The translations under genes were made by a program, and so were the position numbers. A stretch of 64,000 bases of DNA from Moniliella sp. 'wahieum' (Eukaryota; Basidiomycota; Moniliellomycetes; Moniliellales; Moniliellaceae), in assembly GCA_003971905.1 (NCBI GenBank), contig RSEE01000020.1, positions 372,001 to 436,000 on the forward strand, written 5' to 3'. Positions within the stretch are counted from its first letter, which is position 1. Each line of letters starts with the position of its first letter. Positions 1-11,635 of the stretch are shown in pieces. The notes beneath the pieces are model-generated. The model ran no database searches. It saw nothing but the letters and a program-made list of their open reading frames with translations, and had not been told where the DNA came from.

Positions 1-1314
1 TTGCTTCCTCCAAGTCTGATGCCAGTCCCAGCCATGATGGCTCTAGTACGGGTGCGAGTGCAAGCGCGAGTGCAATCCCAAGTCCCAGCGCGAGCGACAA
101 CCCATCCAGCCTGCCTGTACCAAGCATCAGCTTACCCTCCAGCCTCCCGGTTTCGGACTCCCTCAGCAATTTCTTGCCCCCTCTGTCCAGCTCTCTTCTA
201 TTCTTGCCATCTCCTCCACGCTAACTTCAAGCGTGCTCCCGACCTCCAGTTCGTCATTGCTTGCCTCATCCAGCAGCATGCCCACCAGTTCCTCGCTTCC
301 TTTGAGTCTGACACCCTTTTCGTCCGACATTCCAAGTTCGCTTCCGTCGTCTGCCTCGTTGGTCTCCTTCTCGGCGCCCAGCATTCACACTGTCACGACA
401 GGTGCAGAGGCTTCATCTTCGTCGGCCTTGCCTTCCGCCACCTCTACCAACAATCATACGCCTTGGGTGTTGGGCCCATTGTCGGAATTGCCGTCGGTGG
501 GCAGTGGGGCTGGTTGCCGTGATTGCGATCCTAGCTTGTCTCCTGCGTCGGTCCAAGCGCGAACGGGATGCCAACAATCCCTTTGACAATCCCTTTGACA
601 AAGACCTTCTCCGTCGTCAGAGCGCACGCCTGCCCGACACTTTCCTCGATGACACGGATGCGTCGCCCGAGATGATGCAACACAACCTGCAAGACCCAGC
701 AGGCCGCACAGACGAGTACGGCCGTCAAGATGAGTACGGCCACATGGACGAGTACGGCCACCCAATCCAGGCGACCGAGCAGGGCTATGGAGGTTACCCG
801 CAGTACCCGCAGGCAGCCTATGGTTCCGACCTCGCTTCGGGCCCTGAAACGTTGGGTGCACACAATGTGAATATGGCGGATCCTTATGCCCATTTGGACC
901 GTGCCCGCGGGAACGACGCATACGACTCGAGTGGCGGCTACGACTATACCGGCCGCCGTGGCAACCAAGAGTACGGTTCAAATGCGGGTCAGGACTATGG
1001 GGCGCAGTACTCCAACGCCGACCATGGGTACGGGGCGTACGGTTCGAGTGCTGCCCTGGCCCCAGCTGCCACCTCGGGCAACCTCGCACGGAGCCGGTCA
1101 GATGCCTCCCAAAGTTCAGGCACCAAGCCCACCAACTCCTCTGAGCGCGACTCAGCTGCGTGGGACGGGATGATGACGGATGGTCCGATGCCCAACCCGT
1201 TTGATCGGTACGACGATGGTCCGCAACAACAGTCGTACGAGTACGACTACTCGTACAACCCGCATGCTACGTTCCCGCATGGGAATGCATTCGGACGATG
1301 CGTACGGACACTGA
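1..1314 (+). CDS. Ser/Thr-rich single-pass membrane protein, 5' end outside window
   Basis: The gene enters from the left edge. The first ~150 codons encode a Ser/Thr/Pro-rich, probably O-glycosylated stalk. At about 470-550 follows one hydrophobic segment (reading GPIVGIAVGG, then VGLVAVIAILACLL) and a basic stop-transfer stretch (RRSKRERD). The remaining ~250 residues are a cytoplasmic tail rich in Tyr, Gly and Asp with repeated DEYG motifs and YDY/YEYDY clusters. This layout resembles fungal cell-wall sensor or mucin-like proteins, but I cannot assign a family. Reading frame changes are needed near 222, 480 and 515; the transmembrane segment is split across three frames, which looks like indel error. 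One more shift near 1290 gives a natural stop at 1312-1314; without it the frame runs on to 1448 through low-complexity sequence. Topology is inferred. Confidence 0.5.
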
Positions 1315-2340
1315 TCGTCCCCACTCCCCTCCTTTCCTCTTGCCTTTGTTCCTCCTTTTTCATCCACTTGCCCCTCGCTATATCCTTTCCTCCTTTTTTC
1401 CATTTTGTTGCCTCCCACCAGCCTGCAGCTCGGATGCTCTGTCGCTAGATGATACCCCAACCTAGCGTCATTCCTCGTTCTTTAAATCCCTCCCCCTTCC
1501 CCGCCTTGCTCTTTCCACATACCTTTTCCATATTGATTTTTTTGTCTCAGACCCCCCCCCCCCCCCCACCCACCTTTCGGCCCGGGCTCTTCTCTGATTG
1601 ATGCTCCTATCCTTGGCTGCTGGTGGCCGTTGCTCACGTCGCGCCTCCTCGTTGCCTTGCGCTTTTTGTGAGGGAGGGGTGGAGCCCCGGTTCCGCCCCT
1701 CTCCCGTCCTCCGTTTCTTGGATCGCATTCACCCACCTCTCCATCCGGTCATGGCTCGTGGGTTCCTGCCGATTTCTTGTTCTTCCCTGCCGACCTACTA
1801 TTGCGTGTTGGCTTGGTAACATATAAAAACCCCTTGAAAAGGTACACGTCACGCCAGCGCCCTTGCCTGTAGTGATGATGGGAAGGGCAGGACAACCAAG
1901 CCATGGGTGCTGCTCGCATGGTGGAGGGACTCCGATTCGGGTGTAGCCAGATAGGCCTGTCCTGGGAGGGGTAGCACAGAACTGCCGCCTGTATAACGAC
2001 TGCGGATGGGGGTATGGATGCAGTCTGGTTGGGGAGCCAAATGGACAGAAGGCATGCATCTGCTCCAGGGCGGACGCGTGACGCTTGAGGCCCGAAGCGC
2101 CATACAAGTTTCAAAACATGCCCCGGCCACTTCGCGCCTCGCATAAGAGCTCGCCCCCCACGTCGGTGCAAAAATCCGCGACCCGTTGAGCATTCCGCCC
2201 ATCGCTGGTTCCGCCATTTTTTTTCGGGCGGCTCACGACAAAGCAGCCCAAACGGGGCCAGAGGCGAAAGCCCCGCTGCTGTGCCTGTCCACCTCGGGCT
2301 CCCCGCCACCACCTCTTCTGCGCTGGCACTGGCACACACC
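1315..2340. other. Intergenic/promoter region upstream of ENP2
   Basis: No convincing gene. The stretch is strongly pyrimidine-rich on the + strand between about 1320 and 1600 and includes a run of 16 C at 1552-1567. It holds the 3' flank of the membrane-protein gene and the ENP2 promoter. Confidence 0.5.
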
Positions 2341-4875
2341 ATGTCCGAACCTACGAGGGTGTACCTCGTATCCAACGCTGGTGGTACCGGTGGCGCCACC
2401 GGCGGCGACAATACCGGCTCGTCTTCGTTGGCGGATCTGCTGCACCAGCGACCATCGAATGCGCGGCGCAAAAGTCGGCCAGGGCAACGAAGCAAGATGA
2501 GCAGATTGCTCGATCCAGTTGTTGCAGGACTTTGAGTTCCCCGAGGCAAGTCACAAGGTCACTTCCACCCACGACGGCCAGCACATTGTCGCTACCGGCA
2601 CGTACAAGCCCCAGATCCGCGTATGGGAGTGCGACCAACTCAGCCTCAAGTTTGAGCGGCACACGGATTATGAGAATGTTGATTTCTTGGTATGTCTCTC
2701 CTCTCCTCCTCTTCTCTTTCCTTTCCTTTTCTTTGTTTCTCCACCCCTATGTCGATTCCCCGATCCTCATTCCCGTTTTGGTTTGGTTTGGTTTTGGCTA
2801 ACACTGGGTATGCAGATGTTGTCGGACGACTGGACGAAGCAGCTTCATCTCCAATCCGACCGGCACATTGAACTCCATTCCCAGGGGGGCACCAAGCGCG
2901 AGTCCGCATTCCCACCTTTGGCCGTGCGCTGGGCTACCACTTTCCCTCGGCCGACGCGCTGATTGGCGCAACGGGCAACGAAGTGTACCGACTTAACCTG
3001 GACCAAGGCCGATTCTTGGCGCCGTTGGTGCTAGAAGGCAGTGGGCGTGCCAGCGGAGCCGAGTCCGAGGTGATGGGGGTCAACAGTGTCGATGTCAATC
3101 CGGCCCATGGCTTGGTTTCCTTGGGAACGGAGAGTACGACGGGGATTGTGGAGATGTGGGATCCCCGGGCGCGCAGGCGAGCGGGCGCTTGAGCGCCGCA
3201 ACGCGGACGTGCTAGAAGCTGCGTGGTACCAGGCCAAGTCGCGTGCGCTGCCTGGTGTGATGGAGGATACCGAGATGCCCACCCAAGCGGGTAGCAACAC
3301 CATCCCTTGGCCATCACCGCACTGAAGAGTGCGCAGGACGGATTGAACTTGGCCGTGGGCACATCGACGGGCCATACGTTGTTGTATGATTTACGAATGG
3401 GACGGGCGTACGCAACCAAAGACCAAGGGTTTGGCATGCCCATTCATTCCCTCTCCTGGCCCGGCGACCAGGCGGTCAAGTCTTTCTACTCGGGCGGTCG
3501 CTCGTTGGCCGACATGGTTCGTGGCGAACAGGCAGAAGGAACGGTGCTCAGTGCGGACGCCAAGGGGATCAAAGTATGGAAGAAGGAGAGTCCAGGGGAA
3601 AATGTGGTAACCGTTACGCCACCAGTGGGGGCCAACGGAACGTCGTGCGACCTGAACCATGTGCACCACATTCCCGGATCGGGCTTGATCTTAGCTGCGG
3701 TCGAGGCTACGCAGATGGCCGCTTGGTATGTGCCTGCATTGGGCCCCGCCCCGAAGTGGTGCAGCTTCCTCGACACGTTGACCGACGAAATGGACCATGA
3801 GGAAGTGGCGGGCAACCGTCGTGGTGTGTATGAGAACTTTAAGTTTGTCGATCGGCGGAGCTGGAGCGTCTCGGTATGGACGGCTTGATCGGTACCGACC
3901 TACTGCGGCCGTACATGCACGGCTACTTTGTTACCTTGGGCTTGTACGAAAAGGCCAAGCTGATTGCCAACCCAACCGCCTACGACGATGCGCGCGAACG
4001 TGCGGTCAAGGCGCGCTTGGACAAGCAATCCCAATCCCGCATCCGCCAAAACCCTCAGCCCGAAACCAAAGCGCAAGTCAAGGTCAACCAATTGCTTGCC
4101 GACAAGGTCCAGGCCAAACAGTCCCGCAAGGACCCGCCGCACCTACCCTCTTGGCCGACGACCGATTCAAAGACTTGTTCTCCAACCCTGCGTTTGAGAT
4201 TGATCAATCCAGTCGCGAATTCCAGCTGCGCAACCCGGGTGCGGTGCCGCAAGCGGCACCCAGCACGACACGAGAACCGTTGGTACGGCGCGACCCTTCG
4301 ACGCGCACCAGGACAGCGGTCGAGGAAGAGGCTATGTCCTCGTCCGAATCGGAGGACGAGGATGCATTTGCGTTTGCTCATCGGCCCGAAGTGCCCTCCG
4401 AGGGGGAGGAGATGGAGAGGACGGATCGGGGTGCCCAGCTGCGCGATTCGGACGAGGAAGGGGATGCGTTCAGCCAGGGTGGCAGCCGCAAGAAGACGTT
4501 CCAAGAACGGATGCGGGCGCGGCAGACGTCCCAGGCCGACTCGTCTACCTTTTGGCGTGCGTCCGAGGCGGAAGGGATGGAGTGGGAAACGGGCGAGGAA
4601 GGCAAGGAGGTGTCCTGGACGCCTGTGGGGAGGCGGCAGAGGACGAGTACGACTCGGACGAGAAGGCGTCCAAGAAGAACAAGAAGAAGAAGGCCGGCGC
4701 CGAGGACAAGGGCGAGAAGAAGATCAAGGAAAAAACATTTGGTGCAGGCCTTTCCAAGGGCGCCGGCGCCGAGGAAGGAGTGGGCCTCGAAGGCCTCACC
4801 CACGACGACCGGTTTGGTCGCTCGCGCCGCCGCAGCACGGCCCGCAGTGCCAGCAAGAATGCCATGCGCGGTTGA
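2341..4875 (+). CDS. ENP2: Enp2/NOL10 WD40 ribosome-biogenesis protein
   Basis: Nucleolar WD40 protein of the small-subunit processome, needed for 18S rRNA maturation. The start at 2341 gives MSEPTRVYLVSN. The family signature follows: LLQDFEFPEASHKV, then DGQHIVATGTYKPQIRVWE and LKFERHTDYENVDFL. A clean intron (2690-2815, GTATGT...GCAG) is followed by MLSDDWTKQLHLQSDR and the beta-propeller blades, with GLVSLGTESTTGIVEMWDPR and GTSTGHTLLYDLRMG. The NUC153-type C-terminal part (LADDRFKDLFSNPAFEID near 4160) precedes an acidic/Lys-rich tail (KKNKKKK) ending NAMRG at 4875. Length of about 800 codons fits the family (roughly 690-710 aa) plus an extended tail. Frameshifts are needed near 2905, 3175, 3300, 3865, 4145 and 4640, each between well-conserved blocks, so I take them as assembly indels. 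The N-terminal 60 codons also contain one unresolved shift. Confidence 0.93.
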
Positions 4876-5545
4876 ATGGCGTGCCGATTCGAAAATGCCA
4901 TTTAACTCTTGACCAACATGCTCATGTAGAAGAAACATCATGTACATCCTACATGCTGGACCGCACGCGGAGAGGGGAGAGAGTAGGGAAGACAGGAAAG
5001 GGACAGGCACCACCTCGCGTACGATGATGGTCGGACCGAGAGTCTATGGTGGAGGCCAGTACAAAATGCAGTGACTTACATGCCTGTACATTACTTTGGG
5101 GGTTACTGGTCGGTCACTGGTCACCGGTCACTGGCCACTGGCCACTTGATCTTGATCGGTTAAAGACGCTACGCCAAGCTGCCTATGCTTGGCTCGGCAG
5201 CCCAGGGGCACGAGAAAGAATGAACAAGAGACTTGTTATACGAGATCCAACAGGGGAAGCAAGGGGGTAGGGGGGGGGGGGGGGGGCAAGAGAAGAACGG
5301 GGGGACGGATTTAGGCAGAAAAAGAACCAGAGACAGTGTAAGTTGGGTGGGGTGTTAAGTGTTAAAGTGGTTGCAGTTGGTTGGTCGTACACGTGCGGTG
5401 GTACACTTGCTTGTTGGGGAGAGAAAAAAAAACGAGGCGATTTTTGGGGAAAAGAAAGGAGTTGAACTCAACAGTCAATATCAGTTCAGTTCAGGCGAAC
5501 TTAGTACTTAAACCTGAACCGCGGGCGCCGGGATGGGACGAGAAG
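4876..5545. other. Convergent intergenic region between ENP2 and PUF gene
   Basis: Holds the two 3' flanks. It contains a cluster of TCACTGG/TCACCGG/CCACTGG units at 5108-5150 and a run of 17 G at 5270-5286. No gene seen. Confidence 0.5.
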
Positions 5546-8500
5546 CTAGTACTCGGCGCCAAAGCGGGGCGGGAAGCCAGCGCCTTGCACGCCCACAGCA
5601 GGGTAACGCGCCATCTCCCCAAATCCGTACGCCGCCGGCGCCATGTGAGCTGGCGGGGGCAAACGGGTGAGGAGGCGGAACGGGAGCCTGGTGCGGCGTA
5701 CCGGTAGCGCTCATCGGCATACCCGCCGTAGGCGGCATCATGCCCCCCCGACCCGCCGCGACTGCAGCGGCCGTCACGGCGGCCGGAGCAGCGCCGGCGG
5801 GAACACCAGGGTACATGCCCATCATGCCCGGCATCGCGGGAGCCATGCCACCCATGAAAGCAGCTTGGTCGTACTCCGGCCGACCGAGGGCCATCTGGTG
5901 CATGGGCGCGGCGGGGTACATGGCGTACCCCCCGCCCATGTGAGGCGGACGCACAGGTACCGGTCCGCCAGGCGCACCGTGGCCGTGGCCACCGTGCCGA
6001 CCATGGTGTCCGTGTGGCCGTGGCCATGGTGCTGCGGCGGGTGAGCACGCGTAGAACCGTGGAGGTCGTACGACTCGCGCTGGAGCTTGGACTGAATGCG
6101 CTTGCCGTACGGCGTGTTGCGGATGACGGGCAAGATGGGGCGAATGCATTCGACCAGTTGCATCCGCTGCAGCGGCTCCGAGTAGTCCAGCGCCGTCTGC
6201 ACCACTAGTTGGCAAAGCTGTCCCGCAGCAACTTTTCCAGTCGCGAGCGGTCCAGCAGCTCGTCAATCAGTTGCTTGCGCGTCTCGTGCTCCGACACGCG
6301 AATGCACTTCTCCATCACGTTCGAGCTGAACTTTTGCACAGACAGCGCACACACGTTGCCAATGAACTGAGAAATGACCGCCTCGGAGCAACGCGGGTCG
6401 TTGAGGTCCAACACGTACTGCACCACGTAGTTGCCAAACGGATCCTGGACCAGCGTCAGCGCATCGTACGTGATCTCGGTGACCAACTGCATCCGCTGCG
6501 CGTCCGACGCATGGTCAATGCAGCGCTGCAGGACACAGCAACCGTGACGGTGGGTAGCCACCTCGACGGTATGGGCAGCGACAGCATTGTAGATGAACTG
6601 GTTATCCTCCGACCCCAAGCGGTTGAGGCACTTTTGAATAACATGGTTGCCATTCAAGTCCTTGATCAGCGTTACCACGTTCATCGACAGCGCCACGATG
6701 ATCGAGTGAATCTGCCGCGGGGTCGAGAGGAATCAATCGTCTTTTGCACGGCCCGGGTGCCGTGCATGTTGAGCGAGATGCGCACCAGCTCGCCCGCGAC
6801 CGATTCAACAATCAAATTGCGCTGCTCGTCCGAGCAGTACTCCAGCATCTTCTGGCACAGGTAGTTGCCAAACGGATCCGTCATCAGCTCGGCAAAGTGC
6901 GGGAACGTCTCGGCAAAGATCATGTCGCGGTGGGCCAGGTTGCCGTCCTCCAGCTTCTTTTGCAGGTACCGGCATCCGTGCTGGTCCTTGCACAGGGCAA
7001 AGATTTCCCCCTGCAAGTCCTCCAGCTTGGTATTGGCATCCAGCTCGCCCTTGCGCGACTGCTTGAGCCCAGCCGCAGCGGCGGCGGCCGCCGCCGCAGC
7101 AGCCGTCGAAGCAGGCGGCAACGTATTCGTCTCTTGACCCAGAACCGAAGAGAACTTGCCCTGATGAGCAAGGAGCGTCGAGGCGGGCGAGCCGGCATTA
7201 GGCGTAAATGCATCAAAGTAGCTCGAGCTAGGTCGCATGCCCATCTCCGACGTGCGACCGGACGGTCCATTCCCACCGTTCGCACTGGCCGGCGGCGCAC
7301 CTGTCGGACGCCGCACCAGGTGTGTCGAAGCCAGTGTAAACGCCAAACCCGCCCGCCGGGCCGGCCGACTGATTGCCCCCGTACAGTCCGGAAAAGCCAG
7401 CTTGGTCAAACCGGCCCGCATTCGAGCCAACCGACGTGCGCGGTTCCGTCGGCGTGCCACGCCCTGACGCAGGCGACAGGTCCCCCCTGACCCGACTGAG
7501 ACGGGGTACCCGTGGGCGCGCTGAGGATGCCCGAGGGACCCGTGGGCCCCGCCACATGCGGTGAACCGGGCGCAAGACGGTCGAGGCGGTCCGCGTGGTC
7601 ACGCATGACGAGCATCGGCCACTCGGACGTTTGGCCACGTGCCGCCTTATTCAACGAGCCCGTCGAGTCGGTCTGCGTCAGCGGGGCCAAGTCGAGCGCA
7701 GCGTTGGCAGACAGACCCATGGGGAAACTGTCACGCCGCCCGGGGACGGGGTCAAACTTGTCGTCGTCTTCGAGGTGGTACTTCTTGACAAAAGCCGACT
7801 CGGCATCCAGCTCATCGTCCAACAAGTACGTTTCGTTGAAGACCGAGGGCAACGTCGCCCCGCCTTCGGGCGCATGCCCAGACGGAGGAGCGTCACGCTT
7901 GCCCACCACGGGGGACGAGGCGCGCGACGTGTTGTTCAACACCGTTGCCCCGGAGCCCAAGCTGGACCGACCAATCGCACCGGGAGAGGCAGAGCGGCCG
8001 TCCGAGTTGTCCAACTGAGGCGGAACTGTTGCGGAGTAGGACGGGTGCCCGGCGTACCAGGGGGATGGGTAGGCGAAGAAGGGCCAACGTTGAGTCTGTC
8101 AAAGGCATACACCAAATCGGCCCGGCTGCGAGGCGCGCGGCCCTTGACCACAGTCGCTCCCAGCGCAGCAGGGCTCAGATGGCCACTCGCTGCGCCCGTC
8201 CGATTTTCGTCGCCGCTCTGGCGGCGCGAGTGGGGCATGGACCGAAGACCGGGCACGTTGCTCCCGTGCAAGCCCTCCTCGGGGTCGTCGGCAAAGAAGG
8301 GCAGCTTGCCGGGACCTTGGGGAGACAGTGCGAGAGCCCGGGGTGCGCAGGCTCGAGGCGCGCGAGGTGGACTGCGCACGGAGCGCATTCTGTTCCTCTT
8401 GCTGCTTGCGCTCGAGCTGGGCCATGTGCTGCTCAAAGAACTGGCGGTGGATCTCTTTCTGGCGAGCATGCTCCAATTTCTGTGGAGGGAGATGGTGGGA

Positions 8501-8861
8501 GTCAGTAGCAGGACCGACGAATAGAGGCACCGCAGGGGTGGCGGCGCCCGAATGGACGGGGGGGGGGGGCAACGTACCAGAGCGATTTCGTCGTCCGAAA
8601 GGCCCATGCTCTTGTGTGCCGACCGGTCCGGCTGCTCGGCAGGGAGGGAGGCGGCCGAGTCGGCCAGGCTGGCGGCGGGTGCCGAGGAGGCAGGCAGGGC
8701 AGAAAGCGCGCGGGCATAGTCGCTGGAGGCGGGGGAGCCGGAGAAGGCCGGAAGGATGGCAGGCACGGCCGAGGCAGGGGCGTGGTGATGGGGGCGGTGG
8801 GGGCGGTGGCAGAGGCGTTGGCGGAGAAGGGGGAGGCGGTGCCGGCGTCGCTGGTGCTCAT
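5546..8861 (-). CDS. PUF4: Pumilio/PUF-domain RNA-binding protein, Puf4/Mpt5-like
   Basis: Cytoplasmic translational regulator that binds UGUA-type 3' UTR elements. The start at 8861 reads MSTSDAGTASPF; an intron (about 8577-8481, donor GTACGT, with 12 G/C in a row) is followed by KLEHARQKEIHRQFFEQHM and a long disordered Ser/Pro region. The eight-repeat Pumilio domain lies at about 7060-6080. Repeat core motifs in order are HGCRYLQ, FGNYLCQ, HGTRAVQ, NGNHVIQ, HGCCVLQ, FGNYVVQ, FSSNVME and NYVVQ, then RNTPYGKRI. The first repeat (CKDQHGCRYLQKKLE) is closer to Puf4/Mpt5 than to Puf3/PUM1. By the known PUF code, repeats 8 to 5 (NYxxQ, SNxxE, NYxxQ, CCxxQ) predict 5'-UGUA. A Gly/Met/Pro-rich tail ends FPPRFGAEY at 5546. 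Frameshifts occur near 6209 (one base lost in the Tyr codon of repeat 8, making a TAG), 6720, 7320, 7480 and elsewhere. Family certain; exact orthology is not. Confidence 0.9.
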
Positions 8862-9372
8862 GGCGAGGAGGGGTACAACACGCGGGATGGGTAGTGTACA
8901 GCGGCTGCGGCGCTACTCGATACAGCAGGGGGCGGAGGGTAGGTAGAGTACAGAGCGCACCGGCTACAGCCACGGTGCATGAAAGGGGGGGGGGAGGGGG
9001 GAGGAGAGGAGGTGGAGGTGGTGGGGGGGGAAGAAGAGGTGGCGCGGTGGGGCAGGCGGGCAGGGGTGGGTGGTGGGTGGGTGGGGGTGGAGGGGCCGAG
9101 TGCTGGCTGCTGCCGGGCGGGCGGACACGCGCGTGGCGCCCAGCAAAAATTCGTTCCTGCCGCCTCTCTGCGCTTCCGCCCGCCGCCCGGCTCCGCGCCA
9201 GTCTCCCGCCCGCCGCGCTAGGGTTGCCACCACCCACCGGCCTCCTGTCGGCCCAGGCGTCGTATAACTGGCAGCGGTCCAGCCCCTCGCTCAGTCCTCA
9301 CGGGACACGGAAGCTACCTGGCAACTACTGGCAAGTGACAACTGGCAAGCGGCAACGGCAGCCGCTGCCCAT
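8862..9372. other. PUF gene promoter and 5' leader
   Basis: Strongly purine-rich on the + strand (GGGGGGA/GGAGG blocks at 8980-9100), i.e. a pyrimidine-rich leader for the minus-strand PUF gene. No gene of its own. Confidence 0.45.
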
Positions 9373-10211
9373 CTATTCATTCCCCTCGGCATCACTGCCG
9401 CCTTCGCGGCACCCCCCGGCGCATACGGCGTAAAGCCCTGCCCCTGCGCTTCCGACAGCACTTCCGTGTGCAGAGGCAGCACCGGCGGGAACCACAGCGG
9501 CAGGTCCGGTGGTCCACCAGCTCGTTGTCTGCATACCATCCCAGCCGTCAGCACATATCTCCGCTCGCAAGAACACACAAGCCGCACACAGCCGTAGGAC
9601 GTACCCGTGTTCGGGTGGATCAGAAACGAGAGTGGCCTGGAGGCACAGAACCATGTCAGTCGCCAAGGGTCTCCCCCCAAGAATGCTAATCATTTCACTG
9701 GAATAAAATTCAAAACCAAATGCACGTACCCACGATGGATGGTGAGGAACGCCCCAGAGCGCCCAGCTCTTGGGGGTGAACACGTTGACCTCAAACATGC
9801 CCTTCTGGTGCGGGCCAATGGGCCGGTGCCAAAAGCGATACACACGCAGGCTGGGAAACTCCTTGCGGATGCGCTCCCGCAGCGCAGCGCCACCGCCCAT
9901 TGCGCGTCGGCGGGCAGCTGGTCGTACGGCTGCCCTCGTCAAACGGAGTAAAGTAGATGTGGAGGTCGTAGCCGTTGCGCAACGAATCAAAGGGGGGCTG
10001 GAAGGAATCATACCAGTCACTGTGGTCCTTGCTCTTGTTTCCCTTGGCCGGGGTAAAGGTGGTGGGATTGAGCACGCTGCGGCCATCAGCACTCTTCACC
10101 TCGGGCAGCGGCTGGCTGTTGGGCTCGTCGAGCGCAGCGAGGAGCGGGTGGGAGCGGGGCGCAATCGGGGCTGCAGCGCCTCGTCTTGGCGGGGAACGGG
10201 GTTGGGGCCAT
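9373..10211 (-). CDS. DOPA 4,5-dioxygenase-like protein
   Basis: Small aromatic-ring-cleaving dioxygenase-like family (DOPA_dioxygen). The start at 10211 gives MAPTPFPAKT. The conserved core is visible: GYDLHIYFTPFDEGS, then ALRERIRKEFPSLRVYRFWHRPIGPHQKGMFEV (split here as RIRKEFPSLRVYRFW and HRPIGPHQKGMFEV), WALWGVPHH, and after an intron (9729-9637) PLSFLIHPNTG. A second intron (9604-9529, GTACGT...TGCAG) joins this to DNELVDH. This matches the family order HxxF / RPxGPHxxxMFEV / HPxTGxxxxDH, whose His residues bind the metal. The C-terminus reads LPLWFPPVLPLHTEVL after one frameshift. Other shifts lie near 10150 and 9930. The fungal proteins are mostly uncharacterised; substrate is unknown. 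The stop position (9373) depends on the last frameshift. Confidence 0.75.
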
Positions 10212-11635
10212 GGCGAGGGTGGTGGGGGGGAGGAGGGAGGGGCTGGTGGAGACGAGGGAAGAAAGGGTATGTATTTGGTCGGGGGAAGCACATGGTGCAG
10301 ACCCAAGTTGGGTACGATGCACATGGCAGGCCAGCCACGGAGTGCAGCCGCTTGGGACCCACAGCCGATGGCATCTCGCCGCACCCGGCCCGGCCCAGAC
10401 GGACGCATGTCGAACGGATGGCGCCAGCCAATCGCGTATCGCCGGCAGGCTGCCAAAGCGCGAAAGTGCCGTCAGCGCCGCCAGCGGTTAAGTCCGGACG
10501 ACCGGTGCAAAACGCTCCGGAAGACGCGGGGTCGGAGCCGGGAGCATGTAAGACAGGTGACGTCATCTCACCAGTGGGCTGAGCGCTCGCTGAGCTCAGC
10601 GCGCTTTGCTCAGCCGCTGAGTCAGCAACGAGGTTTACCATCCGATGCTCGATGGCAGATCACATGATCTGTCACATGATGTGTGGGGTGCTCGGCGCCT
10701 GCGCGCGGGGGGTTGAATTTGAAACGTGGCCCGGGAGCGCCCGGGAAAAGGCAGTGCCTGCCAGTGCGTGCTAGGCTAGCGCCGGTTAGTGCCGCGCTCT
10801 GGGCGCCACCGCTCTTCTCTCACTCGCGCACCAGGCGGCACTCCGAGTTGGACAATGTCTCGAGACGGCGGCTCTAGATTGCCCGTCCACACCTGCCCGC
10901 GTCAACGCTCAAGAGCTGCCAGATCGCAGGACCACTTGCCGTGGCGTTGGTTGACATGGGCGGCATTCCCGGTGTTGGCCATCTGCCTGCTGCTACCGGT
11001 GGGCGTCGCACGTTGTCCCCCTCCCCTTACACATTCCATCTCATATGGCGCGACTCCTGACCTGTGACCAGCACATGCTATGAAAACACTATCTAAACAA
11101 CAGAATTATGGACTCTCCCTGACGTAGTAGGCGTGCCGTCCCCCATTCAGGACTTGTACGCATTTCTTGTCCAGAGGTATGGGGTGATGCTCGAGAACGA
11201 GATGAGCAATAATTAATAATTGTTAAAAACTCATCGGATCACGCGCGAATGAAGCAGAAGCTTCAAGCTCTTGTTGCCACATGGCATGAACTACTACTGG
11301 GCACACACCTTGAAAACAGCTTTTGAAGAAGTGCTCTCAGTGAGCATCCCGACCCGAATTCTTGACATATACGTATACCACCGCAACTCGCACTGTAAAT
11401 CCAAAGGGAGAGGGCACTGTAATAAAGGAACGAAGAGGCCCATTTTGTTCCTCGAATGACAAAATGTTCAACGTACATTCAACGTTCAGCCAGAACGCTC
11501 AGCCGGTGAGGCTCGGCGTTCAACGTACGCTCAACTACCCAATTAAAGTGAAGATCGTGGTGCCTGCGGCCGCCGCACCAATGAACAGAGGGGACAGCCA
11601 AACCCCCCTGCACACCTACGCCACGCTTACTCCAA
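10212..11635. other. Intergenic region, possible small reading frame
   Basis: Mostly non-coding. A short + frame at 10855-11067 (MSRDGGSRLPVH...) contains a hydrophobic stretch (AAFPVLAICLLLPVGVA) but I cannot tell whether it is a gene. From 11070 to 11460 the sequence is less GC-rich with no coding signal. At 11465-11540 two copies of a GTTCAACGTAC-like motif occur. Confidence 0.35.
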
